A stretch of 8,243 nucleotides of DNA from contig PKYZ01000155.1 in the NCBI GenBank assembly GCA_003132865.1, forward strand, positions 1 to 8,243, given 5' to 3'. The notes beneath the pieces are model-generated. The model worked only from the letters and a program-made list of their open reading frames with translations. It was not told the origin of the DNA and made no database searches. The translations under genes were made by a program, and so were the position numbers. Below, one piece after another: positions 1 through 7,572 of the stretch. The DNA comes from Bryobacterales bacterium (lineage in GTDB: Bacteria; Acidobacteriota; Terriglobia; Bryobacterales; Bryobacteraceae). Position 1 is the first letter of the stretch, and each line of letters opens with the position of its first letter.

Positions 1-29
1 TGCCTTATTTTAACGCCTATTCTGGGTCC

Positions 30-48
30 GGCGGCCTCCCAGGCCGCC
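30..48. terminator. GC-rich hairpin, possible terminator of the AAA+ gene
   Basis: A perfect inverted repeat: GGCGGCCT (30-37), loop CCC, AGGCCGCC (41-48). It lies about 73 bases beyond the stop codon of the minus-strand ATPase gene. Read on the minus strand no T-run directly follows the stem, so it is not a classical intrinsic terminator. It could be a terminator without a U tract or simply a GC-rich palindrome. No gene is seen in bases 1-121. Confidence 0.3.
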
Positions 49-121
49 CCGCCGGGTTGCGGCTATTCCAAACTGACCCACTGCTTAAGCGAAACTCAGG
101 TGCGTGCGCCACGAAGCTGAG

Positions 122-1636
122 TTACCACTGGCCGCCCTGGCGGGGGGACGCGCGGACGGCGCGCTCGAAGGCCCAGCCTCGGATGTGGTTGATCTGCTCC
201 TTCATGGTGCGCGACAGCGGCACGATACTCACCGCGACGCTTAACAGATCGTCCTCGGTGATGTCGCGGTCCGCCAGCTTGGCCTTGGTCAGCGCGGACA
301 CCACACACTGCTCGATCTCGGCGCCGGTCCAGCCAATGGTGAACTCGGTCAACTGCGCCAGGTTGAAGCGCGCCGGATCTGCGCCCCGGCGGCTGAGGTG
401 AATCTTGAAAATATCGATGCGTTCGTCGTCGAGCGGCAGGTCGACGAAGAACACTTCATCGAAGCGGCCTTTGCGAATCATCTCGGCGGGCAATAGGTCG
501 ATGCGGTTGGCGGTGGCGGCGACGAACAAGCCGCGGGATTTCTCCTGCATCCAAGTGAGGAAGAAGGCGAAGATGCGGCCCTGCTCGCCGCCGGATTCGG
601 TGGACGTGATGCCCATCTCGATCTCGTCGAACCAAAGGACGGCGGGCGCCATGTCTTCCAGCATCTTGCAGGCGGCCACAAAAGCTCCTTCGGGCTTGCC
701 ATGCCTGCCGGAAAAGATCTCGATCATGTCGATGCGGTAGAGCGGCAGCTCGAAGTACGATGCAATCGCCTTGACCGACAGACTCTTGCCGCAGCCGGGT
801 ATGCCCATCATGAGAAGTCCCTTGGGCGCGATGTCGGCGCTGAGGGTGTCGCGCATTTGAAAGAGCTTGCGGCGCTCGGTCAGCCACTTCTTCAGTCCCT
901 CGAGTCCGCCGATCTGACCCATGCTGCCGCCCTCGGCGATGAATTCGACGGTGCCGCTGCGATTGACCAGGAGGCGCTTCTCTTCGAGCAACGCCGGTAT
1001 GCATTCCGGCCCAAGATGGGGGCTGGCAGCCAGCGCACGCCGCAGCGCGAAGCGGGCTTCGTCGAGCGTGAGCCCTTGCAGGGAGCGCGCGAGTTGGTTC
1101 AGGTTTGCGTCGCTCGAATCGGGTACGGCGATGGCCGCCGGAGTTTGCGCCAGCTCGTCGCGGAGGAAGTCGACCAGCTCGACCACGTCGGGCGGCCGCA
1201 GCTCGAGATACAGGAGGCTGCGCTCGACCTCCTCCGGAATCGAGCGCACCGGTGAGCTGATGACGATGAATTTGCGTTGGTCGAGGCAGCTCTCGTAGAG
1301 ATCGCGCAGGCGGCGCCGGACTTCCGGAGATTCGCGCAGGGGCTCGTGAAAGTCTTTCAAGTGGAAGATGGCGGCGTCTTTGTACGCGGCGATGAAGTCC
1401 AGCGCTGCGCGCGCGGATTCGGTGCCGGTCTGGGCAGCTTCCCCATCGCGATGCATACCGTCGGTGAGGCTCCAGATCCAAACGGGCGTGGGCGTGGATG
1501 CCAGCCGCAGGCTCACTTCGCGCAGGACCCGGGCGACGCGCTGCTCTTCGGCGGAACGGATGTAGGTGAGCGGGCGTCCGGAGTCGAAGACCTCCCGCAG
1601 CATCTTGGCCGCGCGGCTTTCGTGTTCGATGGGCAT
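122..1636 (-). CDS. Ycf46-like AAA+ ATPase
   Basis: Single-AAA ATPase of about 504 residues, predicted cytoplasmic. The N-terminal half (to about residue 200) is the non-ATPase region typical of Ycf46-like proteins, with a PLTYIRSAEEQRV segment and an IFHLKDFHEPL segment. The AAA module follows: Walker A GIPGCGKS (278-285, K284), Walker B LWFDEIE (D337, E338), sensor 1 in ATANR (N377), RKGRFDEVF with likely arginine finger R391, and sensor-2-like GWTGAEIE (435-442). All key residues are present, so it should bind and hydrolyse ATP. Length matches cyanobacterial and plastid Ycf46 (about 500 aa); that family has been tied to photosynthetic carbon regulation, but the role in heterotrophs is unknown. 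Start choice is uncertain: ATG 1636 has AGGAAGAG 13 bases upstream, while ATG 1672 and TTG 1699 are in frame. It is transcribed divergently from the peptidase remnant, which TTG 1699 would overlap. Confidence 0.85.
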   Translation of the reverse strand: MPIEHESRAAKMLREVFDSGRPLTYIRSAEEQRVARVLREVSLRLASTPTPVWIWSLTDGMHRDGEAAQTGTESARAALDFIAAYKDAAIFHLKDFHEPLRESPEVRRRLRDLYESCLDQRKFIVISSPVRSIPEEVERSLLYLELRPPDVVELVDFLRDELAQTPAAIAVPDSSDANLNQLARSLQGLTLDEARFALRRALAASPHLGPECIPALLEEKRLLVNRSGTVEFIAEGGSMGQIGGLEGLKKWLTERRKLFQMRDTLSADIAPKGLLMMGIPGCGKSLSVKAIASYFELPLYRIDMIEIFSGRHGKPEGAFVAACKMLEDMAPAVLWFDEIEMGITSTESGGEQGRIFAFFLTWMQEKSRGLFVAATANRIDLLPAEMIRKGRFDEVFFVDLPLDDERIDIFKIHLSRRGADPARFNLAQLTEFTIGWTGAEIEQCVVSALTKAKLADRDITEDDLLSVAVSIVPLSRTMKEQINHIRGWAFERAVRASPRQGGQW

Positions 1637-1689
1637 GCGATGCGGCGTACTCTTCCTTTCATAAGGACGCATGCTTCGGAGAGAAAGAC

Positions 1690-2012
1690 GTGTCGGCAAG
1701 CCCGTTGTATCCTAAATCCCATGGCCTGATTCGTCTAAAGTTCGCCGTAGCTGCCCTGACCGCCTGCGTGCTCTGCTCTCACAGACGGCCGATATTGCGC
1801 AGCGGCTGGCCGGCCGCGCGCTGGGACCGACGCTCATGCTCGGGGATTTGCGGGAGCTTTGCGGCCGCCCCACCGGCTCGCCGGCGTGCGAGCGGGCGAT
1901 CGATTGGGCGGCCGCAAAATTCAAAGCCGCCGGGGCGGACGCGGTCGCGACCGAACCGTTCACGGTCCCGACGCGGTGAGCGGCGGTCGGCGCCGAGGTG
2001 TGCGCCCCGTGA
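1690..2012 (+). pseudogene. 5' remnant of an M28-family peptidase gene
   Basis: A GTG at 1690 preceded by GGAGA (1678-1682, 7-base gap) opens a frame with a hydrophobic signal (GLIRLKFAVAALTACVLC) containing a lipobox-like LTAC. Near 1770-1785 the frame is lost, and the sequence continues one frame back as QTADIAQRLAGRALGP, then RELCGRPTGSPACERAIDWA and ending in EPFTVPTR. The TGSP...ERAIDWA...FTVP pattern resembles the N-terminal part of secreted M28 zinc aminopeptidases. A TGA at 1977 sits where these proteins usually have Trp; the same frame continues as AAVGAEVCAP to a second TGA at 2010. Only about 100 of an expected 450 or more residues remain, and the zinc-binding catalytic part is absent. 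Two frame-breaking lesions and the missing 3' end make it a pseudogene. Family assignment is from recalled sequence patterns, not a search. Confidence 0.55.
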
Positions 2013-2028
2013 TGGTCCGGGTTCAGCC

Positions 2029-2653
2029 CTACTTGCCCAGGCCAAGATTGGGCCGCAGTGTCGCCGGGTCGGGCCGCCCGGGCGCCTGCGCGGAATTGTT
2101 CGTTTCGCTAAACGCGTAAATATGGTTGTCGTCCGAACCGACGTAAAGCACCCCATTGGCCACCGCCGGGGAAGACTCCACGAGATGCCCGGTGGTGAAT
2201 TGCCATAGCTCGGCGCCTGTGGTCGCGTTCAGGGCATAAACATTGTTGTCGTACGAACCGACGTAGACCACCCCATTGGCCACCGCCGGGGAAGAGTACA
2301 CGTAATTTCCGCTGGGGTAGCTCCAACGCAGTCCAAAATTGCTCGCCGTAGTGCGGCTAAGAACATTTTCGTACGGGTTCAGTCCGCTGTGACTAGTTGC
2401 GAAATGGAACTGTGCCCAGTTGGTACGACCCCGTGCTGTTCGTAACAGTCAGCGCCAGATCGGTGGTGTCAAAATAGATGTCAACCGCGGTCGACGCCGG
2501 GAAGGCGCTCCCGGAAACGGAAAGGTTGGTGGTCGGCGGCCCGGCCTTCACCGAGAGCGTCACGGCGGGTTGGGCGAAGCACACTCCGCCCAGCAACGCC
2601 ACGCCGAGGAACATGCCGGCGATTCGTCCGGCCGATTTCAAGCTTGCTTTCAT
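2029..2653 (-). pseudogene. shortened, frameshifted PQQ-like beta-propeller secreted protein gene
   Basis: ATG 2653 has a strong AAAAGGAG seven bases upstream and begins a clear signal peptide (MKASLKSAGRIAGMFLGVAL..., ending CFAQ). A beta-rich segment follows, with AVTLSVKAGPPTTNLSVSGS and VDIYFDTTDLALTV. That frame drifts into a stop at 2393, while the adjacent frame (open from about 2448) carries TNWAQFHFATSHSGLNPYE, the usual lead-in to the propeller, and then two PQQ-like blades with SSPAVANGVVYVGSYDNNVY and SSPAVANGVLYVGSDDNHIY. The join near 2430 looks like an internal deletion that removed part of the N-terminal domain and changed frame. The C-terminus (QAPGRPDPATLRP..., stop at 2029) looks natural, so middle blades may also be lost: two blades cannot close a propeller. 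It may still make an exported peptide of 86 residues from the first frame. Family identity is fairly sure; the non-functional state is inferred. Confidence 0.65.
2125..2300 (-). repeat. tandem PQQ-like blade repeats, 120-bp period
   Basis: Two copies of a nearly identical stretch (2125-2180 and 2245-2300) lie exactly 120 bases apart, equal to 40 codons or one blade. They share the run coding for SSPAVANGV(V/L)YVGS. The very high identity at DNA level suggests recent duplication or homogenisation, and offers a ready substrate for the blade loss inferred for this gene. Confidence 0.8.
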
Positions 2654-2660
2654 ATTGGAT

Positions 2661-2668
2661 CTCCTTTT
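2661..2668 (-). promoter_or_regulatory. ribosome binding site of the PQQ-like gene
   Basis: AAAAGGAG on the minus strand, seven bases before ATG 2653. It fixes the start at the signal peptide and excludes the longer in-frame start at 2707. Confidence 0.75.
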
Positions 2669-2707
2669 GTTTTTCGGTTTGGGTGTGCCAGCCTTGGCAT
2701 CCCACAC

Positions 2708-2737
2708 CCGTACTGCGAAAAGCAGCGGTGGATTTTA
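2708..2737 (-). promoter_or_regulatory. shared promoter-like element, copy C (PQQ-like gene)
   Basis: Minus strand: AAAATC (2736-2731), 13 bases including CCGC and a TTTT run, then CGCAGTACGG (2717-2708). It matches elements at 5744-5773 and 7696-7726 in sequence and spacing. It lies 54 bases upstream of ATG 2653 and about 40 bases after the kinase stop, so the broken propeller gene would have its own promoter rather than depend on read-through. This is the most divergent copy (CGCAGTAC instead of CGCATTAC). Confidence 0.4.
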
Positions 2738-2778
2738 CGATTTTCAGAGAAGATCGCGAAGGTCTGACGGGAAGATCC

Positions 2779-5712
2779 CTATGGAGCGCTGACAGCCGTT
2801 TCACGCAGCATGGCCTCCGCCTCCTCCCTCGCCTGGCGATGGAAGGCCAGCACCCCCTGGTCGTGAACCGTATGCCAAAGGGACACCGCCCGTCCGGCTG
2901 CCTCACGGGCATGCTCCCGATCGCCCGCCGCGCGCGAAACCGAAGCCAGTACGAAGTAGGCCTTGGCGAGTTGACCGATGCGCCGGTCGGATTGCCGATC
3001 GCCAGCCACGTACGCCTCCGCGCGATTCACTGCGCGATTGGCGAATACCAGCGCCGCGCTGTGGTCGCCAGTCGAAGCATAGAGCGAGGCCAGATCCTCC
3101 TCATCGAGGGCGGCTTGCTGAGCACAATAAGGAACGCCGGTCTTGACGGCAGCGCACGAGTCAATCGTGGCCAGTGACTTCCGGTACTGCTCGGCGGCCG
3201 CGGACGTCTGCCCCTGACTCCGGAGCCGCCGCCCGGCATATTCTTGCGCAAGAGCCAACTGCACAGCGATGTTGCTGGACTTCGGATTCGCCCTAGCGAC
3301 CGGTTCGATGATGGCGACGGCCTCCTGCAGGGTCCGCAGCGACTCGGACATACCCTGCGCATCCGGGTCCACCATCCCCAGACGTGAAAGCGCCATTCCC
3401 AGATCGTATTGTGCGGTCATATTGTGCGGATCGGCTTTTGCCAGTTCGCGGGCCAACGCCACTGACTTTTGGCAGTACGCCCTAGCTTCCTCATAACGGC
3501 CTAGGTTGTTCTGCCAAGGCATACCCAGAAGGCTTGCATAATTGCCGTACACCACGATCAGATCCCGGCGCAGCGCCATATCCTCGGGCCGCGCCTGCAA
3601 GATCTGCTCACGCATCTGAATGGACTGCACGAAGTAACGGGCAGCCAGGGCCAAATCGTCGGTGATCGAGGCCGCGGCCGACGCGTATGCCGATCCGAGT
3701 TGCCGCTTTACGTCCAGATCCGCGGGGAACCTGCTCACCAGATCCAACCAGAGCGCGATGGCCTGGTCGGCCCGTACGAGCGAGCCCCGGAAATCGGAGG
3801 AATGGCGCAGGGCCCAGGACAGGCTGTGGGTCGTCTCGGCCTCCTGTCTGGCCCACTCCAGGTTGGACGGCCCGAGTTGGCCCAGCCGGTGCGCGGCCGG
3901 CAGGAGAGCCACAAATGCCTCAGCGGCTTCGCGCGTATGACCGTTTCTAGCGGTTAGGTCAGCCAAGCCGCGTTCGATCTGAAGCCAGCGCAACATGACG
4001 GTGGGATTATCCCGTCGCCGGCTATACAGGGGCGCCAGCACTGCCTCGGCCTTGCGATAGCTGCGCAGAGCGCCCTCCGAATCTTGCAGGCTGGGACCCA
4101 TGGGATCGCCTTGAGCGGCGCCGATCTTGAGATAGGCGGAGCTAAGCACCAGCCGCATTCTATCGTCCAGGCCATGAGTTTTTTCGAGGCTTTCCAGGTA
4201 GTCGAGCGTGGTTCTTACCAGCCGCTGCCGCGCCTCCACCGTTCCGGGCAGCGCGGCAATCGCATCGTGAATGTCGAACAAGGTGCGGTCGGCCAGATCC
4301 AGCAGTTCGGTAAGACGCTGTTCGGCGCGGGCACTCTCGCGCACTGCCCGATCGCGTTGTTCATCGGCGATCCGGTGCTGCACGGACTCGGAAAGACGTG
4401 CGGCCTCAGCCCGGGCCCGCTCCCGCTCCGCCACGGCCCGCTGCACCTCGGCCACTTTCCGTTGCGATTCCGCCGCCTGCCGCGCTGTTTCGGCCTGCCG
4501 CCCTTGCGAGAGGGCCATCACGATACCGGCTACCAGGCTGGCCACCACGATGGCGGTGCCCGCGAGTTCGAAGCGCCTCCTGTGAAGGAACTTCCGCGTG
4601 CGGTACGCCAGCGAGTTTTGCCGCGCCCGTACGGCACGGCCGTCCAGGTGGCGGCGGATATCGTCGGCAAACTGGTCGACCGAGGAGTAGCGACGCTCGG
4701 GTTCCTTGCGCAGGGCCATCATCACGATGTTGTCGAGGTCTCCGGCCAAGTGCCGTCCCAGACGCGCGGCGTTGGGAAGCCTGCGATCCACGACCGCGCT
4801 AGGCCGCGGGATCTCCGTCTGGCAGACGGCGCGCTGGACGTCGGCCGGCGTTGCGGAATCCAGCCGATGCGGCTTCGTGCCGCTCAGGAGCTGGTAGAGA
4901 ATGGCGCCCAAGGAGTAGATATCGGTGGCCGTGGTGATGGGCTGGCCAAGAATCTGCTCGGGGCTGGCGTAGTCGGGAGTCAGGGCTAGACCCCCAGAGG
5001 TCAAGGCCGGGTCGCGATCCGCCGCCAGGAGTTTGGCCACGCCGAAATCCAGCAGTTTCGGGGAGCCATCCGCCGCGATTAGAATGTTGCCGGGCTTAAG
5101 ATCGCGGTGCACCACCAGGCTGCGATGGGCATACGACACCGCCTCGCAGACCTTGAGGAACAGGCGGCAGCGATCCTCGACGGCAATGCCTCGGTCGCGG
5201 CACCAGTGGTCGATGCGGAGACCCTCCACATAATCCATCACCAGGAACGGGCGTCCTTCCGGCGTGGTGCCGCCATCGATCAGACGCGCGATGTACGGAT
5301 GGTCCAGGCTCGCCAGAATCTGGCGTTCATGCCGGAACCGGAGGAGCAATTCCGCCGTGTCCATACCGGCTCTGATGAGCTTGAGGGCGGCCTGCTTTTG
5401 AAATTGGGCGTCGTCGCGGATCGCCAGGTAGACGATGCCCATGCCGCCGCGGCCGATCTCACGGCTCACGCGCCAGGAACCAAACCGCGCGCCTATGGCC
5501 GGGTCGCCGCCGACCATTTGCTGCGCGGCGGCTTCCACCGCCAGGTCGATGTCGTGCGAATGGGTGCGATCCGCCACGAGCAGCGAATCGACATCCCGGC
5601 GGAGATCCGGGTTGCCCCGGCAAGCGCCTTCGAGAAAGCGCTGCTGTTCGGCGGACGGCAGGTCGGCCGCCGCGAAAAATACTTCCTGAACCTTCTCCCA
5701 GTTGTCCGGCAT
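2779..5712 (-). CDS. transmembrane Ser/Thr protein kinase with TPR-like C-terminal domain
   Basis: A 977-residue Hanks-type kinase. After a helical N-terminal region (1-75) comes the kinase domain (about 80-360): glycine loop GRGGMG (87-92), catalytic lysine K111 in AALKLI, helix-C E129, catalytic loop HRDLKPGN (202-209, D204), DFG (222-224) and SPEQ (250-253). All catalytic residues are present, so it should be active. A single membrane helix follows (about 381-402), then a charged, Ala/Glu/Arg-rich coiled coil (405-475) and about 500 residues of TPR-like helices, predicted outside the cytoplasm as a sensor or scaffold. This architecture is common in Acidobacteriota. Substrates are unknown. 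The start ATG 5712 (MPDNWEKV) fits the family; the frame stays open to 6081, but that extension is out-of-frame kinase debris. A purine-rich GGGGAGAGG lies about 20 bases upstream, rather far for a ribosome site. A promoter-like element lies 31 bases upstream. Confidence 0.93.
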   Translation of the reverse strand: MPDNWEKVQEVFFAAADLPSAEQQRFLEGACRGNPDLRRDVDSLLVADRTHSHDIDLAVEAAAQQMVGGDPAIGARFGSWRVSREIGRGGMGIVYLAIRDDAQFQKQAALKLIRAGMDTAELLLRFRHERQILASLDHPYIARLIDGGTTPEGRPFLVMDYVEGLRIDHWCRDRGIAVEDRCRLFLKVCEAVSYAHRSLVVHRDLKPGNILIAADGSPKLLDFGVAKLLAADRDPALTSGGLALTPDYASPEQILGQPITTATDIYSLGAILYQLLSGTKPHRLDSATPADVQRAVCQTEIPRPSAVVDRRLPNAARLGRHLAGDLDNIVMMALRKEPERRYSSVDQFADDIRRHLDGRAVRARQNSLAYRTRKFLHRRRFELAGTAIVVASLVAGIVMALSQGRQAETARQAAESQRKVAEVQRAVAERERARAEAARLSESVQHRIADEQRDRAVRESARAEQRLTELLDLADRTLFDIHDAIAALPGTVEARQRLVRTTLDYLESLEKTHGLDDRMRLVLSSAYLKIGAAQGDPMGPSLQDSEGALRSYRKAEAVLAPLYSRRRDNPTVMLRWLQIERGLADLTARNGHTREAAEAFVALLPAAHRLGQLGPSNLEWARQEAETTHSLSWALRHSSDFRGSLVRADQAIALWLDLVSRFPADLDVKRQLGSAYASAAASITDDLALAARYFVQSIQMREQILQARPEDMALRRDLIVVYGNYASLLGMPWQNNLGRYEEARAYCQKSVALARELAKADPHNMTAQYDLGMALSRLGMVDPDAQGMSESLRTLQEAVAIIEPVARANPKSSNIAVQLALAQEYAGRRLRSQGQTSAAAEQYRKSLATIDSCAAVKTGVPYCAQQAALDEEDLASLYASTGDHSAALVFANRAVNRAEAYVAGDRQSDRRIGQLAKAYFVLASVSRAAGDREHAREAAGRAVSLWHTVHDQGVLAFHRQAREEAEAMLRETAVSAP

Positions 5713-5743
5713 GGCTTGGCTAGCGAGGTACACCTCTCCCCAA

Positions 5744-5773
5744 GGGTAATGCGTAAAACAGGAGCGGATTTTC
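5744..5773 (-). promoter_or_regulatory. shared promoter-like element, copy A (kinase gene)
   Basis: Minus strand: GAAAATC (5773-5767), 13 bases ending in TTTTA, then CGCATTACCC (5753-5744). The two conserved blocks are spaced like the -35 and -10 boxes of ECF sigma factor promoters. It sits 31 bases before the kinase ATG. The same element precedes the GloVer gene and the PQQ-like gene. Promoter function is inferred from repetition, orientation and position only. Confidence 0.45.
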
Positions 5774-5859
5774 TCGGGCCGCATCGTTTTTCTGGCGCAC
5801 ATTTCGGCGTGCGTTGTATGACAACGGCTCTGCCGGATGGCCAAGACCGGACGGCGCAC

Positions 5860-6088
5860 GCCGGAAGGAAGTGCTCGTTGGCGTTGGAAGGCATCTGCCA
5901 TAGTCCATCGCCGGGAACGGGCGCCCCTTCCGGAACTGGAGGAGCAATTCCGCCGTGTCCATACCGGCGCCGATGAGCTTGAGGGCGGCGTGCTCCTGGA
6001 ATTGGGCGTCGTCGCGGACCACTCAGGTAGACGATTCCCATACCGCCGCGGCCGATCTCGCGGCCCACCGCTAGGGACCAAACCGCGC
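5860..6088 (-). pseudogene. kinase-gene remnant 1
   Basis: Minus-strand debris matching the part of a kinase gene that covers the glycine loop and Lys region, e.g. REIGRGGMGIVYL and RDDAQFQEHAALKLIGAGMD in different frames. Compared with the intact gene it has a deletion of about 73 bases (between CCGG repeats matching 5259-5262 and 5332-5335), an extra T near 6025 and a lost base near 6070. Bases 5860-5900 are not kinase-like but match the flank of remnant 2. Kinase similarity ends abruptly near 6088, 32 bases from the GloVer stop codon. With the promoter element at 5744-5773 this accounts for most of the 408 bases between the two intact genes. Confidence 0.8.
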
Positions 6089-6120
6089 CGGGCGGTTGCC
6101 GTTGAATAAGCGCGGCCTTT

Positions 6121-7572
6121 TTATGGCACCCGGAAGGGCACGTTGCTCGACAGCGTGCTGCTGGGTGTCACCACCTGGACCGTGCCGGTGGTCGCGCCGA
6201 CGGGTACGGTGGTGGTGATTTCGGAACCCGAAACCACGGTGAACGTAGCCTCAGTGCCATTGAAGCTGACGCTGGTCGCGCCGGTCAAATCGGTCCCTAG
6301 AATATTGATGGCCGCTCCCACCTCGCCCCTCGCAGGCTGTGTTTTCACGAACGAGCCAAGGCCCACAGACAAGCTGAAAACCGTCCCATAGCGGTTGGCC
6401 CCACCAAAATACGTGGTCCCGTAGAACGTCCCATTCGTGGCCTGCAACAGGCCCGCTTCTGGGTTTCTGCCGCCCGTGCAGGCGCCATGCGGGCAGAAGC
6501 TGTGTAGCGTCGCCAGCGTGCCGCTCGGAGCCATCTCGAAAATCGTCCCGTCGCCGTGGGCCCCGCCGCCATACGTTGTCCCGTAGAAGTTCCCGTCGGT
6601 GCCCTGGACCAGTACAGTTCCGGGGGCGCTGCCGTCGGTCCTGTCGAAGCTGTGCAGCGTCGTGAGTGTGCCGCTTGGGGTGATTTTGAAGACCGTCCCA
6701 AGGTCGCTGGCCCCGCCGCCGTTCGTTGTCCCGTAGAGGTCCCCATTGGTGGCCTCGACCAGCCCCGCGAGGGGGTTTGAGCCGTCCGTGCAGCCGCTTT
6801 GGGAACAGAACGTGTACAGCGTCGTCAGCCTGCCGCTCGGGGTGATTTCGAAGACCGTCCCACCATTGGTGGCCCCGCCGCCGGCCAACGTTGTCCCGTA
6901 GAGGTTCCCATTAGTGGCCTGGACCAGCCCCGCCACGGGATTTGCGCCGTCCGCGCACCCGCTTTCGGAGCAGAAGCTGTATAGCGTCGTCAGCGTGCCA
7001 CTCGGGGTGATTTCGAAGACCGTCCCAACGGCGTTGGCCCCGCCATTCCTTGCTGTCCCGTAGAAGTCCCCATTGGCGGTCTGGACCAGCCCCGCGAAGG
7101 GGTTTGAGCCGTCCCGGCACCCGCTTTGGGAACAGAAGCGGTACAGCGTCGTCAGCGTGCCTCCCGGTGTGATTCTGAAGACCGTCCCATAGCTCAACCC
7201 GCCATCGTTTGTTGTCCCGTAGAAGTCGCCGCTGGTGGCCTGGACGAGCGCCGCTTCTGGGAGCACGCCGTCCGTGCACCCGCTTTCGGAGCAGAAGTTG
7301 TATAGCGTCACCAGCGTGCCGCTCAGGGTGACCTTGAAGATCGTCCCCCCGCCGTTGGCCCCCTGACTGGACGCTGTCCCGTAGAAGTCCCCATCGGTGG
7401 CCTGGACCAGCGCCGCCCCGGGGTTTGCGCCGTCCGTGCTATCAAAGCTTTGCAGCGTGGTGAAAGTCTTCTGTGCAGGCAGGGCCATCGCTGTCGCTGC
7501 GCACAGCGCGAAAACAGCGTACGCCCTGCGTCCCCGGTTCAGTTGGCTCAACCCGTTAACGATTCGTTTCAT
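6121..7572 (-). CDS. secreted GloVer (TIGR03803) seven-repeat protein with C-terminal IPT/TIG domain
   Basis: A 483-residue exported protein. Residues 1-34 form a signal peptide (RGRR, then a hydrophobic AYAVFALCAATAMALPAQ). Residues 38-405 hold seven repeats of 50-55 residues, each with an A.LVQ.T(D/N)G(D/N).YGT core and a G(G)TVF.ITPSGTL end, the pattern of TIGR03803/GloVer proteins; seven units fit one seven-bladed beta-propeller. Repeats 2-5 and 7 carry a Cys pair (FCSESGC type), possibly a disulfide; repeats 1 and 6 have FD..DG there. Residues 406-483 resemble an IPT/TIG immunoglobulin-like domain (INILGTDLTGATSVSFNGTE). No enzyme motif is seen; an extracellular binding or surface role is inferred. 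ATG 7572 has GGAG nine bases upstream. The frame extends upstream to a possible ATG at 7644, but that would bury the signal peptide. A promoter-like element lies 123 bases upstream. Confidence 0.9.
   Translation of the reverse strand: MKRIVNGLSQLNRGRRAYAVFALCAATAMALPAQKTFTTLQSFDSTDGANPGAALVQATDGDFYGTASSQGANGGGTIFKVTLSGTLVTLYNFCSESGCTDGVLPEAALVQATSGDFYGTTNDGGLSYGTVFRITPGGTLTTLYRFCSQSGCRDGSNPFAGLVQTANGDFYGTARNGGANAVGTVFEITPSGTLTTLYSFCSESGCADGANPVAGLVQATNGNLYGTTLAGGGATNGGTVFEITPSGRLTTLYTFCSQSGCTDGSNPLAGLVEATNGDLYGTTNGGGASDLGTVFKITPSGTLTTLHSFDRTDGSAPGTVLVQGTDGNFYGTTYGGGAHGDGTIFEMAPSGTLATLHSFCPHGACTGGRNPEAGLLQATNGTFYGTTYFGGANRYGTVFSLSVGLGSFVKTQPARGEVGAAINILGTDLTGATSVSFNGTEATFTVVSGSEITTTVPVGATTGTVQVVTPSSTLSSNVPFRVP
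6358..7461 (-). repeat. seven tandem GloVer repeats
   Basis: Seven in-frame units of 50, 53, 54, 55, 54, 50 and 52 codons. The DNA is also strongly repetitive: TCCCGTAGA(A/G)GT and TGGCCTGGACCAG recur on the plus strand. Units 3-5 are the most alike, suggesting expansion by duplication within the gene. Confidence 0.88.

Noticed and set aside
456..1481. 341-residue minus-strand open frame
   Set aside because: Arg/Pro-rich alternative frame of the AAA+ ATPase gene, which has complete motifs in its own frame.
4084..4989. 301-residue plus-strand open frame
   Set aside because: Antisense shadow of the kinase gene in GC-rich DNA; low-complexity composition and no domain seen.
5107..5976. 289-residue plus-strand open frame
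   Set aside because: Antisense shadow of the kinase N-terminal region that runs on into remnant 1.
5713..6081. Extension of the kinase reading frame by 123 residues to 6081
   Set aside because: The extension is out-of-frame translation of kinase remnant 1 and of the promoter region; the family start MPDNW at 5712 is clear.
6083..6112. Terminator for the GloVer gene from CCGCGC/GCGCGG
   Set aside because: The six-base stem has a loop of about 20 bases and only a short T-run, and one arm is part of the kinase remnant sequence.
6358..7461. Regular repeats as a CRISPR or satellite array
   Set aside because: The units are in-frame protein repeats of about 160 bases with no unique spacers.
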